64,000 nucleotides of DNA from Lycorma delicatula. Taxonomy: Eukaryota; Arthropoda; Insecta; Hemiptera; Fulgoridae. Positions within the stretch are counted from its first letter, which is position 1, and each line of letters starts with the position of its first letter. The DNA lies in contig NC_134455.1 in NCBI RefSeq assembly GCF_047948215.1, positions 77,616,689 through 77,680,688 on the forward strand, given 5' to 3'. This document shows, piece by piece, positions 1 to 10,330 of this stretch. Made by a program: the position numbers and the translations under genes. The notes beneath the pieces are model-generated. The model was given only the letters and a program-made list of their open reading frames with translations, made no database searches and was not told the DNA's origin.

Positions 1-1059
1 ATATATATATATATAATTAAATAAAATGTCTTGTATAAGCAATAAATAGATGTGTTTGTTTGTATTTTTGTCTCTTTGTTTGTGTGTGTATGTATGTATG
101 TGTTGTAATAAACTATAGATTACTATGAGGAATGGTTTTAGTGTACTAATGTTACAATTTAGACCGCTTGGTGGTTGTGAGTATGCACAAGACTAAGTGT
201 TAAGAGAAACAGAATACTAGAGCAAGAATGGAATGAGTAAAGAGGGAGAGGAAAACCGCAGTTCATGAGCTCTGCGTAGAAGTGGAAATCTTATGAAAAC
301 CTAACTATCATCAACAATAATAATTACATTTTACATTATTCCATCATATATATATTTTTTTCTTGATTTTTATATTATCGTAAATATAACATTTTTAATA
401 TTAAAAAGTATCACAAATTAAAAAAATAATGGATTTTATATTTAAATATAAGTTTGAATCAATTAATTTACCTTGGTTTCTAAAATAGTAATAATTTTCG
501 TTACAACTATACAATTTGAAATTAGAGAAATAAAATATTGTTTTTTATAATATTCAAGTAAATTAAGTTTTCTGTAAGAGTAGAATAATAATTATCAAAT
601 TAATTGAAAAATTACATTAAAATAATGATCTTATCTGTTGAACACTAATAAATTTTACTAAAATAAATAACTTTGCTTTTGTAATAATTAATGTAAAACT
701 TTAAAAATTTAAATGCTACAGTTTTTCATTTTAATTGAAGAGAGAAGCAATATTATTATAAGGAGGTATTTTAGATGTAATTACAATTAAAAATAAATAT
801 ATTTTTAGATATTTCTATAAAAAATAATAAATAAAAAATTAAAGATAGGTATAAGTTTTATTTTTAACAGAAGTTGAACTTATTTAAAACCAAAATAGTA
901 AAAACTTCTCGTAATTATTTATCTTAGCTTCATCGATGGAAGAAGTGACAGCTGTTTTTTACACATAACATTTGTGTACTGAAAAAGATCTCATTTTTTA
1001 AATAAATTTCGTGAAAATAAAAAAAACATAGTTATTTAGTTTTCATTCCCTTATTTCCC
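1..1059. other. AT-rich DNA without a recognisable gene
   Basis: The window opens in a (TA)n run and continues as AT-rich sequence with short A and T tracts. No open frame, RNA gene or repeat copy is recognisable. Probably intergenic or intronic. Confidence 0.6.
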
Positions 1060-1360
1060 CACCTGTTCTATTGGTTAACTCGTCGCCGTAAATCAGTTAT
1101 CAAACAGCTTATTTTCGAAGTCGAAGATTTTTAGGTTGAAATCCTAATTGGTTGGTTGGTTACTGATTTGAGTGCTACTCATTGGATAACGGCGCACTTT
1201 GATAGTTGGGGTACAATTAACCACAATCTCAGGAATAATTGGCCTGAGTCTGAACAAGTCTACATCTCATACATATCATATTCATCTTATTTTGAAGGGA
1301 GGGGTGGTTGTTTATAAATAATCATTAGTATAAAATATTGCAACATACACATTAGGAAAA
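1060..1360 (+). mobile_element. SINE-A, tail type A2, degraded copy
   Basis: Matches the other SINE-A copies along its length: a tRNA-like head (ttggttaactcg), a weak B-box-like stretch (ggttgaaatcc), the conserved core (caattaaccacaatctcagg ... ggcctgagtctg) and a tail with ggggtggttg followed by ttaggaaaat. That G-rich tail is shared with the copies at 12163, 59708 and 63010 and differs from the A1 tail at 5371 and 53076. Many mismatches suggest an old insertion, and I see no target-site duplication. Confidence 0.75.
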
Positions 1361-2117
1361 TATAATTTCCTTTTTATTACCATCTAATAGTGTTATATGT
1401 ATCTCAACAACGTTAAACTTATTTTAAATTGAAATTAAAAGTGATAAATTCATTAATTTTTGAGATGATAAATTTAAAAGTATAATGAAAATATTAAATA
1501 CAAAAATATATTTTGATATTGAAGTAAAAAACGTTAAATATTTCAATTTATCGCCTTAGAAAAAGGATCTATTCAAATTACTATGCAATAACACTAAAGT
1601 AGATAGAACAAACTAATAACGGCATACAAAGGGTAACATTACTATACGCATACCAGAAGATTATACAGTATATCAAAACAATGACGCTTGCTTTTTGTTA
1701 GCAAAAAACACTTTTAATTACCTTAGCTCGTTCTATCCGAGAAAATGTTACCTTAATATTTCATTCTACTTCTGTTATCCTTGATGTACGTCAATGCTTC
1801 TTAACTAACGTGTGACTGAATGATTTATCCTTGACGTATTATATCTGATTCCCAATTCCCCTGATTCATAGTGTAATCATCTTTAACATCATTCGTAACT
1901 GTAGATAAGATATCTCTGTTGAATCTGCTTCAAAGCAGTAAATTATATTAAAATTTAAATTTAAAGTTTGAAATTTCATAAGATAGACATAGTTATCTTT
2001 TTCCTAGAAATTCATAACTATTAACAATAAACTCTATTGTTTTCAGTATTCTGTGTACTTAAATTCCAGTAACTATGTGATATCACATAGTGATGCTTGC
2101 CATGCCTCATTTTAATT
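1361..2117. other. AT-rich DNA; perfect 20-bp palindrome at 2072-2091
   Basis: No gene is visible. Positions 2072-2091 are a perfect palindrome with no loop (actatgtgat followed by its reverse complement). A second, looser inverted repeat (gcttgccat / atggcaagc) lies at about 2094-2126, just before the LINE tail. Confidence 0.55.
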
Positions 2118-2235
2118 ATGGCAAGCAAGGATGACTGAGTTCCGGCTGCGATGGTACCCCTTGGAGGTGAGCTCATGCTTAGTCGCTAATCCGGCTCCAA
2201 TGGGCGGGGAAATTGACGCGGGGGGGGGGAGGAAA
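2118..2235 (+). mobile_element. 5'-truncated LINE 3' end, R1-like type
   Basis: A GC-rich island in AT-rich DNA. Read in reverse complement it carries the signature seen at 20999, 27792 and 40141: a CCCC-rich start, ggagccgga, a variable linker, a gctcac/gctcgg block and ggggt(a)cc. On the plus strand it ends in a run of about ten G. At the 21.0 kb and 40.1 kb loci this motif is the 3' end of a LINE carrying gag, so I read this as a heavily 5'-truncated insertion. Confidence 0.6.
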
Positions 2236-2721
2236 ACTATGTAATATCATCTACATTAAACATTGAAGTATCTGGAAATTCTCATAAAAATAATACAAAA
2301 GTTCATTCGTAATAAATTTATAATTTTCGAATTTCTTATTTTTTTATATATCAGTATCGTATATAATATCAATGGATTAATTTTATTTTTAAAGCTTATA
2401 ATTGAGTTTTGTTTTTGGCTATAATTTTATAAGTATGTTATAGAAACTTTACGTAAAAAAGATCGTAGAATCTTGGCCAATTATTTGTTGATTAAATTAT
2501 TATCAGAAATAACATGCATGTAATTAATTACGAGTTTTATAACTACACCAATAAAATTAGCATTTGCATCAATAATTAATTTCAGTTCTAATTCACTCTA
2601 TACACACACGCGCGACCGTACACACACACACACACACACACAATATATATATATATATGGATTATACATACATTGTGTTAATACAATTTAGCTTGAGTCT
2701 TCATACAAAACTTGCAAAATT

Positions 2722-2760
<39 letters not shown>

Positions 2761-4491
2761 TACAGACACGCGCGCACATGAACGGGCACCCACAAACACA
2801 CATAATAATATTAGACTTCAATATGATTATTATTAAGAAGAGAAAAAAGATTTAAAAACGTTAATAAAAGTAATATTTTAATCTCCATAGATCCTTAATC
2901 TACATAAATTATCTTGTTATAAAGGCAGTATATTAACGGTAATTAAATAATACTTAAAATAGTCTACTTAATAAATTTGAATGAGAAACTCACTTATAAA
3001 GTAAAACAAAAAATAATTGCTCAATTGTTGATATAATTAATTAAAATTTTATCACACCACGGTAGAGTTTATTTTCTGGTGAGATCACTTTTTACAAGAG
3101 AGAACAAGCAATTTCAATTAAAGTCCTTTCGTAGCCTCCCATTTATCAAAGGGTAGCCGCTTTACGGAATTAAAATGATAAAAGAGACTGGCCAGCGTTA
3201 ATTGGAGTAAAAACTGACCGCATGTTGAAAATTAAAAACTAATTCACCTTCCCTCTTACAGTATTATTTTACTGAATGAAACAACCCCATATTCTCAGAG
3301 AAGAAAAGGGCTAATAAATTTTTACTCTAAAATGAAAAATGACGTAGAAAAGTAGGGTTTGAAAGCGTTTATACGAGATTCCTTTTACCTTGTGTCAAAA
3401 GAGTATTGTTTAAAATAAATATATACCACTTATATTCATTATTTAGTTATGTATTACGAAGGGTATGTTATAATAAATACTAAATTATACATTCATTTAT
3501 CATTTTTTTTAAAATTATTAGATTAAATTGCTGTAACAATTTTCTAACTTGGCGAACTACTAAATAACCTAACTTGTATTTTAAAATATTTAAATTAATT
3601 ATGTTGTACCTATTAAAAATTTAATTTATTCTCTACAAAAATATTCTTATAATAATTTGATGAATGATTTTAATTGTTAATATTGCTTATAAATACGAAC
3701 ATTAGAGTATTCTTTTTTGTTAGGGAGTAATGGTAATGTGAACGATAATACGTCTCCTGATGGAGGAGTGGTGAGATAGATAGATCATGATAAAACCAAG
3801 ATAAAATAGATCAATTATAACACAGAGTAATGTATGAATACATCTTTCCACATAAATTTATCTTAACTAGTTCTATTATATACTCTTATTTTATAGAAAA
3901 CTTTTTTATAGAAAATTTTTTTAAATATATAAATGTTGTGGCTAATATTCAAGAAGTTTTAAATTATTTTTAGATACTCATAACTGAAAAAAGTATTAAA
4001 ACTATTTTATTATAGTTTCATTTTTTTATTAAATCTTATCGTTAACAATCGTACGTTTTATATTTATAATCAGTACATGAAATAAGTATAGAAAATGGGG
4101 AAATACAAGGTCCTGAGCGGAAAGAAGTTAGAGCAGGATTAATAGACTATCAATGTTTTACTTTTTAAATTTATATGCAGAGAAGAAATGTATGATTTGA
4201 AAAAAAATATTTCAAAGTAGAGTAAATATTCGACGAGAAAATATTATGATTTTAATAATACATGTCATTGGGTGTTTTAGATTAAATTAAAACTACCCAA
4301 AATAAAATAAAAAAAAAAATAAAATAGTGATATGGTTTTTGATGGGAAGTAGAATTAATTTTAAAATATAGAATTAAAAATGATAATAAAATGTCTTAAA
4401 AAAGGGGAAATATTTATGTATCATATGTTAAGCAAAATGAATCTTATAAAATAATCAAAGAACATTACTATTTAAAAAGTACAATTAAAAG
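2236..4491. other. AT-rich DNA with microsatellites
   Basis: No gene recognised. (CA)n/(CG)n and (TA)n tracts occupy about 2601-2659 and 2724-2780. A slightly GC-richer block at about 3060-3260 contains several ATTA-type homeodomain-like cores (ttcaattaaag, gttaattgg) and may be regulatory. The rest is featureless. Confidence 0.5.
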
Positions 4492-4499
4492 TTTTAGAC

Positions 4500-5351
4500 C
4501 AGTAATTCTCAACCGTTTTATCTGCATGACCTCCAGAAAGTAAATATATATAAAATGAATATTTCGTGATCCCCTACCCCAATGAAACCTAGTTAAAATT
4601 ATTTAGTTGCGTTGCTAGCGACGAGTATGAACACGCATGTATAGTGTACAAACATGAGCAGTTTACAACTAGATGTGTACATGCTCCTTGTAATTTGGTC
4701 TGCTTGTATAAATATTCCCTATGATTGCGTCATGTTTGTACACAAAATAATTCAGTTTGCGTAGTATATCCTGGAAGACATAATAATTTCTTGAAAAGAT
4801 TTGTAATGAATTCATCGAGTGAAAGTATTATTGCAGCTGCTAATTTACCAATTGATATTTACGCCCAGCTCATCGAAATGTTTGCCGATAAAACATTAAA
4901 CTTTAATTCACATCTGAAGATTTAGGCGGGAATGAAAAGATTTAGATGCGGCTTGCTCGTCTACGTGAATATGGAAATTTAGTTTCAGAAGCGTTGGTAA
5001 TTCCTTTCACCACGTCTTACCTCTGTGGAAAGGGTTTTTCGTCTATGTTGCGCTAAAAACTAAATATAGGAATCGCCTTTCTATTCACTTGAAAACAAAT
5101 TTTTTGTGATTCTAACACAGATCCACAAATTAAGAAAATTTTTAATGAAAAACAAACGCAACTATGTTAACAGTTTATTTTATTTACACGTTTAAGTAAA
5201 TAATTGTAAATAAAATTTTTGTTATAAATTTTTTTTCTCATAAAATGATTTCATTATTGTTTATGTTTAAATTTGTAAGCTAATTTCGCAACCTCCCTTT
5301 TATATATCCCCGACCCACATAGGGTCATGAACCCCTGGTTGAGAAGTGCTG
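4500..5351 (+). mobile_element. hAT-type DNA transposon, internally deleted
   Basis: The left end reads CAGTAATTCTCAACC (4500-4514). The right end is GGTTGAGAAGTGCTG (5337-5351), whose reverse complement is CAGCACTTCTCAACC, so the 15-bp terminal inverted repeats differ at two positions. Flanking 8-mers ttttagac (4492-4499) and gtttagac (5352-5359) form an 8-bp target-site duplication with one mismatch, the length hAT elements produce. The CAG...CTCAACC terminus is characteristic of ZBED-related hAT elements. At 852 bp it is far shorter than an autonomous hAT and keeps only scraps of transposase near its 3' end. A SINE sits immediately to the right. Confidence 0.85.
4806..5170 (+). pseudogene. 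hAT (ZBED5-like) transposase C-terminal remnant
   Basis: Two frames are needed. From ATG 4806 a 40-codon frame runs to the stop at 4923-4925. A second frame at 4988-5170 reads VIPFTTSYLCGKGFSSMLR, then two internal stops, then NTDPQIKKIFNEKQTQ and a final stop. This is the recognisable hATC dimerisation segment that ends ZBED5/FAM200-like transposases (typical pattern IPF.TTYLCE.GFS). The glutamate usual after LC is glycine here. The DDE catalytic core is missing, so the piece cannot encode an active enzyme. I infer the family from the terminal motif; the 4806-4925 frame is assigned only by position. Confidence 0.75.
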
Positions 5352-5370
5352 GTTTAGACTATACAATGAA

Positions 5371-5669
5371 CCCACCGGGTTGGTCTAGTGGTTTACGCGT
5401 CTTCCCAAATCAGCTGATTTGGAAGTCGAGAGTTACAGCGTTCAAGTCCTAGTAAAGCCAGATTTTTTTACATGGATTTGAATACTAGATCGTGGATACC
5501 GGTGTTCTTTGGTGGTTGGGTTTCAATTAACCATACATCTTAGGAATGGTCGAACTGAGAATGTACAAGACTACACTTCGTTTACACTCACACATATCAT
5601 CCTCATTCATCCTCTGAAGAATTATCTAAACGGTAGTTACCAGAGGCTAAACAGGAAAAAGAAAAAGAA
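5371..5669 (+). mobile_element. SINE-A, tail type A1, full-length with 15-bp TSD
   Basis: A 299-bp tRNA-derived SINE. The head has an A-box-like TTGGTCTAGTGG and a B-box-like GTTCAAGTCC, the internal Pol III promoter of such elements. Between them lies the perfect palindrome CCAAATCAGCTGATTTGG. A conserved core (tttcaattaaccatacatct ... tgtacaagactacact) follows, then the tail (cctctgaag ... ggctaaacagg) and an A/G-rich end. Perfect direct repeats agactatacaatgaa at 5356-5370 and 5670-5684 are the target-site duplication. It is very similar to the copy at 53076, which suggests both are young. The left duplication overlaps that of the hAT, so the SINE landed at the hAT edge after the hAT arrived. 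Confidence 0.93.
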
Positions 5670-5684
5670 AGACTATACAATGAA

Positions 5685-6851
5685 GATATTAAAATTAGTT
5701 TAGCATAAAATTGAAAAATAATTAGCGGAAAAAATTGTTTCATAACAAACATAGATTAAAAAAAAAAGATATATTTTAATTGTACCGAATTAAAGCTAAT
5801 TAGAAAGCGAAAAAAGTAAAGAAGAACTGTTTTTTTAAATGCTTTATAATAGAAGAATATAAGATATTAAAAGGATATATTATGTTCAAAATGAAGAGAG
5901 AACCAATAAAAAAAAGAACGTGAAACAACATTTCTTAGTCCGTAAACAGTTCACTTATTAAGGGCAGAAGATATAATTATTACAAAGCTATACAGATGTA
6001 ATTATAAATAATAGAAGAAAATGTAAATGAAAAATATCGTAGCGTAAGGAAAAGAGACAAAATGCGTAAAAAATAAACAACTGAACATATAGGACTTTAC
6101 AATTATGTTGGAAGTACTACAAAATTAGCATGGAGTAGAAAGGTGTAGAGAAATCAAACGAACCAAACCAGACTGGTGTGACTGATGCAAAACAAATTTT
6201 ACGTTACGTGGTTAATAGAAACTGATGTACTTAGTAAAATACATAAATCCCACAATAATTTTATCAGAAAATTTTCCTCATTTAACTTATTTAAAGATGG
6301 AGATTGTTTTTTTATATCCCATATACAATTAATTTTATCGTAAGTGTAGATTTTATTTTTTTTTAATAAAAAAATACTACTTTGATACTTTAAAATCGAA
6401 CTTAAATTTTAATGAATTTAGATTGAAATAATATTGCATAAGTGATTATGAGTTACAAAATATTGTATAACAGTAAAATAGCGTCGTAAGTCAAATTTTC
6501 TTAAATTGAAGTCTTTACACCAACCGATTCAAAAATTTGTATTCGTACAAAAAAAAAACTGTATATTTTATTTTTTTGTACTAACACTTCAACTGGATTT
6601 TTATCTAAACAATAATTTTAGGCATGCCACAGCGTTGTGCAAAATGATAGTTTTTATAAGACTAAAATATCAGAAAAAGCAACAATGAGGAAAACAAGAA
6701 TAAAGAAGAATATTTATTAATTCCCGTATATAAAACCAATTAAGGAACAAGCCATATAAAATAATTTTTAAAAAGAAGTAACCATTAAAAAAAAGAAAGA
6801 ACAGTTTAAAGTTTCTGTAAATTAAAAATTAATAAACAAAATAAAAAAATC
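5685..6851. other. AT-rich DNA, nothing recognised
   Basis: AT-rich with long A tracts. Short open frames show no protein-like pattern, and no repeat copy shared with the rest of the window was found. Confidence 0.55.
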
Positions 6852-7630
6852 ATTTTCGGCAGCCATAAGACGGCAGTAGATTTTCACCGGAGCTGTACAG
6901 GGAATAAAAAAGATTTACACCTTAAAGTTAAGAAAAACTTCAAATGTACTCACATCAACAATGATTGCATGTAAAAAATTTCACATGTTTAGCATACAAG
7001 CTCCATCTTCTTACTATTCCAGCAATATTTTGGTCATCCCTTCCCGTAACGGTTGGTCATATCAAAAAGTGTTTCAAACAAACGTTTTAGGTAATGTTTA
7101 GAGGACTTTAAACCGAATTGATACTGTGCCTATTAAGGGAGATATGATGATTTTTGTCTTCAAAACTCAATTTTTTCCATCCCCTAGGTCAATGGTTGGT
7201 GATATCAAAAAAGCTTAAATAGATAATTTTTATGCCCTTATCAAAAAAATAGCAGGATTCTTAAACGAATTGGATATTTTACTTAATAAGAAAGTTATAG
7301 TGATTTTTTTTCGAAAAACCCCCTATTTCCACCCCCATGGTCCGATTTTGGCCGTTAACGAACTCGATCAAGATTTTGGGACGAGTTATTTTTAAGAAAC
7401 AATCTTAAAATGATTGGCGCAAAATTACGGCAGTTATCGTGTCCACAAGAAAGTGAAATATATATATATATATAAACTAAATATATGTATATATGTAAAC
7501 TTTTGACCTAACGGTGGTTTTGGTGCCTGGGGAATGTGAAACGAAAAGATATGTCGAAATTTTCCGCAAGTCAACTCATGGTACCCAGTACAATTACTAA
7601 CTTTCTTATGAAATCTGCCTAAAATAAAAT
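6852..7630 (+). repeat. Dispersed repeat family C, copy 1
   Basis: The reverse complement of 39165-39985 aligns along nearly the whole length. Landmarks shared in order are agacgg..gtagatttcaccgg, aaagttaagaaaaactt, caatattttggtcatccctt, gtgcctattaaggga, tcgaattggatattttactt-like and gcaaaattacggcag, then gaaagtgaaatatatatat running into a (TA)n tract, and last atatgtcgaaa and catggtaccc. No coding potential, terminal repeats or target-site duplication is visible, so the class is unknown. A non-autonomous DNA element is possible. Confidence 0.75.
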
Positions 7631-8177
7631 GGGTTATGTATCAAGATAGAGATATAGCATATATCAAAACTGATACAATTTTCTTTATCTCTGATTAGAA
7701 TATCAAAAGCAGTCTGCTAAAAGGAAGTGGTTTCATGGAGAAAAAATCTGCTTAACCAAACAATTTTAAAATAAAGATTATATATATTTTAAAAAGTTCA
7801 GGAAGTACCTTTTTGTCCGTGGGAGGAGGGAAAATCTGCTGTCAGACGCCCAGCAGCTGTACTACTGAGTGTGTGAGTTTTCCCTTCAAAAACTCAATAA
7901 GCGGGGACTCACTAAAAAAACCTCCTCCTCAAAAAATAACATTTTCCGGTACCCGCCATAAACAGATTACCTGGGACATGCTGCTGTCATCACGGGATAT
8001 ATTAATGGGCCCGCAGAAAGGCCGGTTAAGCGCAGACCTTAAGGAGTCCTGTACGCCTCATCACCGAATGAACGACGACCCGCAGGTGTGGACTGCCGCA
8101 GGTCCCCGCACTAGCAGTCCTCCAACCTACGCCCCCGACGCCTTGCCACGGACCCTTCAAGCCTGACACAACCGGCC

Positions 8178-8350
8178 TTACAGATTTTCGTCGTAAAGTA
8201 ACAAAAGATTCGCGTCGAAAGGCCAGCGGTCATCCATCAGGTCACTCTTATTCGGCTTAGAGATGGCCACCACATCCACACCAATTTAGAGAGCCCCTGC
8301 TAGCAATTATCGACAGCCTGTCGGCACTTTTGCGCGTTGAATTGTAGAAT
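8178..8350 (-). pseudogene. LINE endonuclease (ORF2 N-terminus) fragment
   Basis: Immediately downstream of gag, a minus-strand frame reads VDVVAISKPNKSDLMDDRW and continues to a stop at 8178-8180. It corresponds to GVDLVVVSEPNVRKMQDESW in LINE B (about 23.46 kb), the first strands of the APE-type endonuclease that opens ORF2 in R1-clade elements. The catalytic glutamate position (SEP) is lysine here (SKP), so it would be inactive. From about 8177 to 7812 no frame is convincing. Confidence 0.7.
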
Positions 8351-8358
8351 CTTCATGA

Positions 8359-8759
8359 CTATTTAGCACAGAAACTGCTGAATGACTTGTAGCCCTCCAC
8401 GCCACACAACGCGCACGACGCCTTCTCGATGCATTGCTGTCGTCGATGCCCAGGCCTGCCACAATTAAAATAGAAGTCAGATCGGTCAGTACTGGAGCGC
8501 CTCAACGCAACATACCCTGTATTCCAACATCCCAACCCCATATGAGAAGACTAAAAATATGTGGCGACCGAAAGCGTCACCTTGTGATGCTTTCGGTCGC
8601 CACACCACCGCCTCCGTTACTATCCCTGATGGGCTTTAACGGTACCTGTATTCCAATCCTGAAACATCGGGTATCCATGTCCCGGATGACAGCACGGTAG
8701 CGTACCCATCCAATGCGCACTCCGTTCCTTGTCACTAACTCAGCCGCCCGGCAGGACAT
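8359..8759 (-). pseudogene. LINE gag (ORF1) zinc-knuckle remnant
   Basis: Two overlapping minus-strand frames. The upstream one (8577-8759) includes RNGVRIGWVRYRAV, the segment that usually precedes the knuckles in R1-clade gag. The downstream one (8359-8541) has FNCGRPGHRRQQC and CALCGVEGYKSFSSFC, two degraded CCHC knuckles of the nucleic-acid-binding ORF1 protein. The inserted hairpin at 8561-8603 lies at the frame break. The region upstream GWV..R is comparable to GWVACRV in the copy at 40.6 kb. Frameshifts make it non-functional. Confidence 0.75.
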
Positions 8760-8921
8760 AATTAATGTAGCCTTCTGGGTACACTCTTACGCGGGACGAA
8801 GAGATGACTTTTTGAATTTTTCTTTCCCGCCCGGAATAACGGAGATATCGTCCTTGACAGGCTGTTCATCTGTCGTTGCTTCGATGTCACTGACATGAAC
8901 CACGGTCCGAAGGAGTACCTT

Positions 8922-9870
8922 AATTATCAAATATCTAACCTTTTTAAATGTAAATTAGTTATTTAAAAAAAAAATTGCATTTTACTTTCTTTACCATTAT
9001 TAATATTCAATTTTTTCCTTTAACTGAAAAAAAATCTATTTAACAGAATTTCTTGAAATACTTTTATAAACGGTTTGCTTTAGTTTTCAATTAAAACTAA
9101 TGAAGTATTTATTATTAGGACACACTGCTACCAAGTTATTTAAAAATTTTGCTCTTTATAAACATGTATTTTTTTTAATCAATTTTCTTTAAATTACAGG
9201 AAAAGTGTTCATACTGTGGGAATTGGTAATAACAAGTGATAAAGAAAATTAATTTTCCTATGAAAAATTATTTAATTTTAAGTTACAACGAAACGCTTTA
9301 GATTCAGAACGGTTAATAAAAACAATATTTTTATCTGATTAAACAAAAAAATTACATAATTCTTTATTAGATTTTCATAAAAGCTTTGTCACTAAGTAAA
9401 ACACTTAAGACACACACACTTAAGGGTATAAGACACACTTAAGTGTATAGGTAGAACATCTAAAATTTTGGATTTTTAAAGAGCAAGAAATTTTCTTTGA
9501 ATTGCCAAAAACCATTTAAAAAGTTTGATGTATTTCGTTTCTTACTGTATCATAAAGATACAAGATTAACGCATTATTATTATTATTACAGAAGACTACG
9601 GCGGTATTGCAGCTTATTACACTGAGTTTAATAAATTATGGATTATATTCTTATAATGAGCAGTAGTTAAATTAATAAAGGCTAGCACATACGACCAAAT
9701 CCAAAGAAACAATTTTTGTATAATATGTTTAATTATTTTAGTTAGATGATTGTTTTCGTGTTTATTTAAATTAAAATTAGACAATATTTATTACAAAATA
9801 TTCCAATAACATTTAAATAAAGTCAAATTCGATAAGAATTTTTCAATAATCTATAAAATATTAGTACTCT
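8922..9870. other. AT-rich DNA, nothing recognised
   Basis: No gene or repeat copy seen. A small repeat around 9404-9445 (cacacttaag units) is the only local structure. Confidence 0.5.
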
Positions 9871-10330
9871 ACCTAAGGTACGTAGAAAGGAATTTATATG
9901 AAAATTCAGCAATAAAGGGACAATATGTAAAAACAGGAGCAGTTAAAGGAATCCGTAGATCGGAGGGAGTTTTAGAAGCGTAGTCGTTGGTTAGGTGAGA
10001 TGGGTGCAGCAAAACGGGTGGTTCATTGTGGAAAGGGGAATAGTCTTGGAACGCAGCAGTATCAGCAACGATCGCAATAAGCCGCAATCCAGATGTGGGT
10101 AATGGCTTGCCTGCAGTCGCGTTTCTTTGCCAATTAGTCCGTTTTAAAACGCACTCTGGTTGGTTGCTGCTGCTGCTTCTAGCCGGGTTAATGGAAAATT
10201 TTCTTATTAGTCGCGCGCTTTTAACTCGTTCGGACTAATTACTAGGGTCTGTAATTAGAGTCGTGATTTTAATTACCTACAACTCAACGTGCGCGCTTCT
10301 GTAGGCAAAACAAGAAACACTACTCAAGAA
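9871..10330. promoter_or_regulatory. GC-richer island with homeodomain-like sites (candidate enhancer)
   Basis: Clearly less AT-rich than its flanks and not part of any repeat recognised here. At 10125-10285 several ATTAG/TAATTA cores are packed together: ccaattagtcc, cttattagtc, gactaattact, gtaattagag and tttaattacc, alongside GC-rich segments (gtcgcgcgc, acgtgcgcgc). This mixture is typical of conserved non-coding enhancers near developmental genes. The stop-free minus frame at 9869-10087 shows no protein family pattern. Assignment is by composition and motif only. Confidence 0.25.

Larger units (their letters stand above)
7812..8913 (-). mobile_element. R1-like LINE remnant A (gag plus endonuclease)
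   Basis: A GC-rich island of about 1.1 kb carrying pieces of LINE ORF1 and the start of ORF2 on the minus strand. Possible target-site duplication: agtacctt at 7804-7811 and 8914-8921, with an imperfect extension. RT is absent, and the low-coordinate end does not carry the 3'-end motif shared by the other LINE copies. Positions 8561-8603 hold a hairpin with 20-nt arms (one G.T pair) and a 3-nt loop. Confidence 0.75.

Noticed and set aside
7813..8166. 117-codon plus-strand frame
   Set aside because: Lies antisense to the LINE A remnant; the minus strand carries the recognisable gag and endonuclease motifs just beside it, and this frame has no domain.
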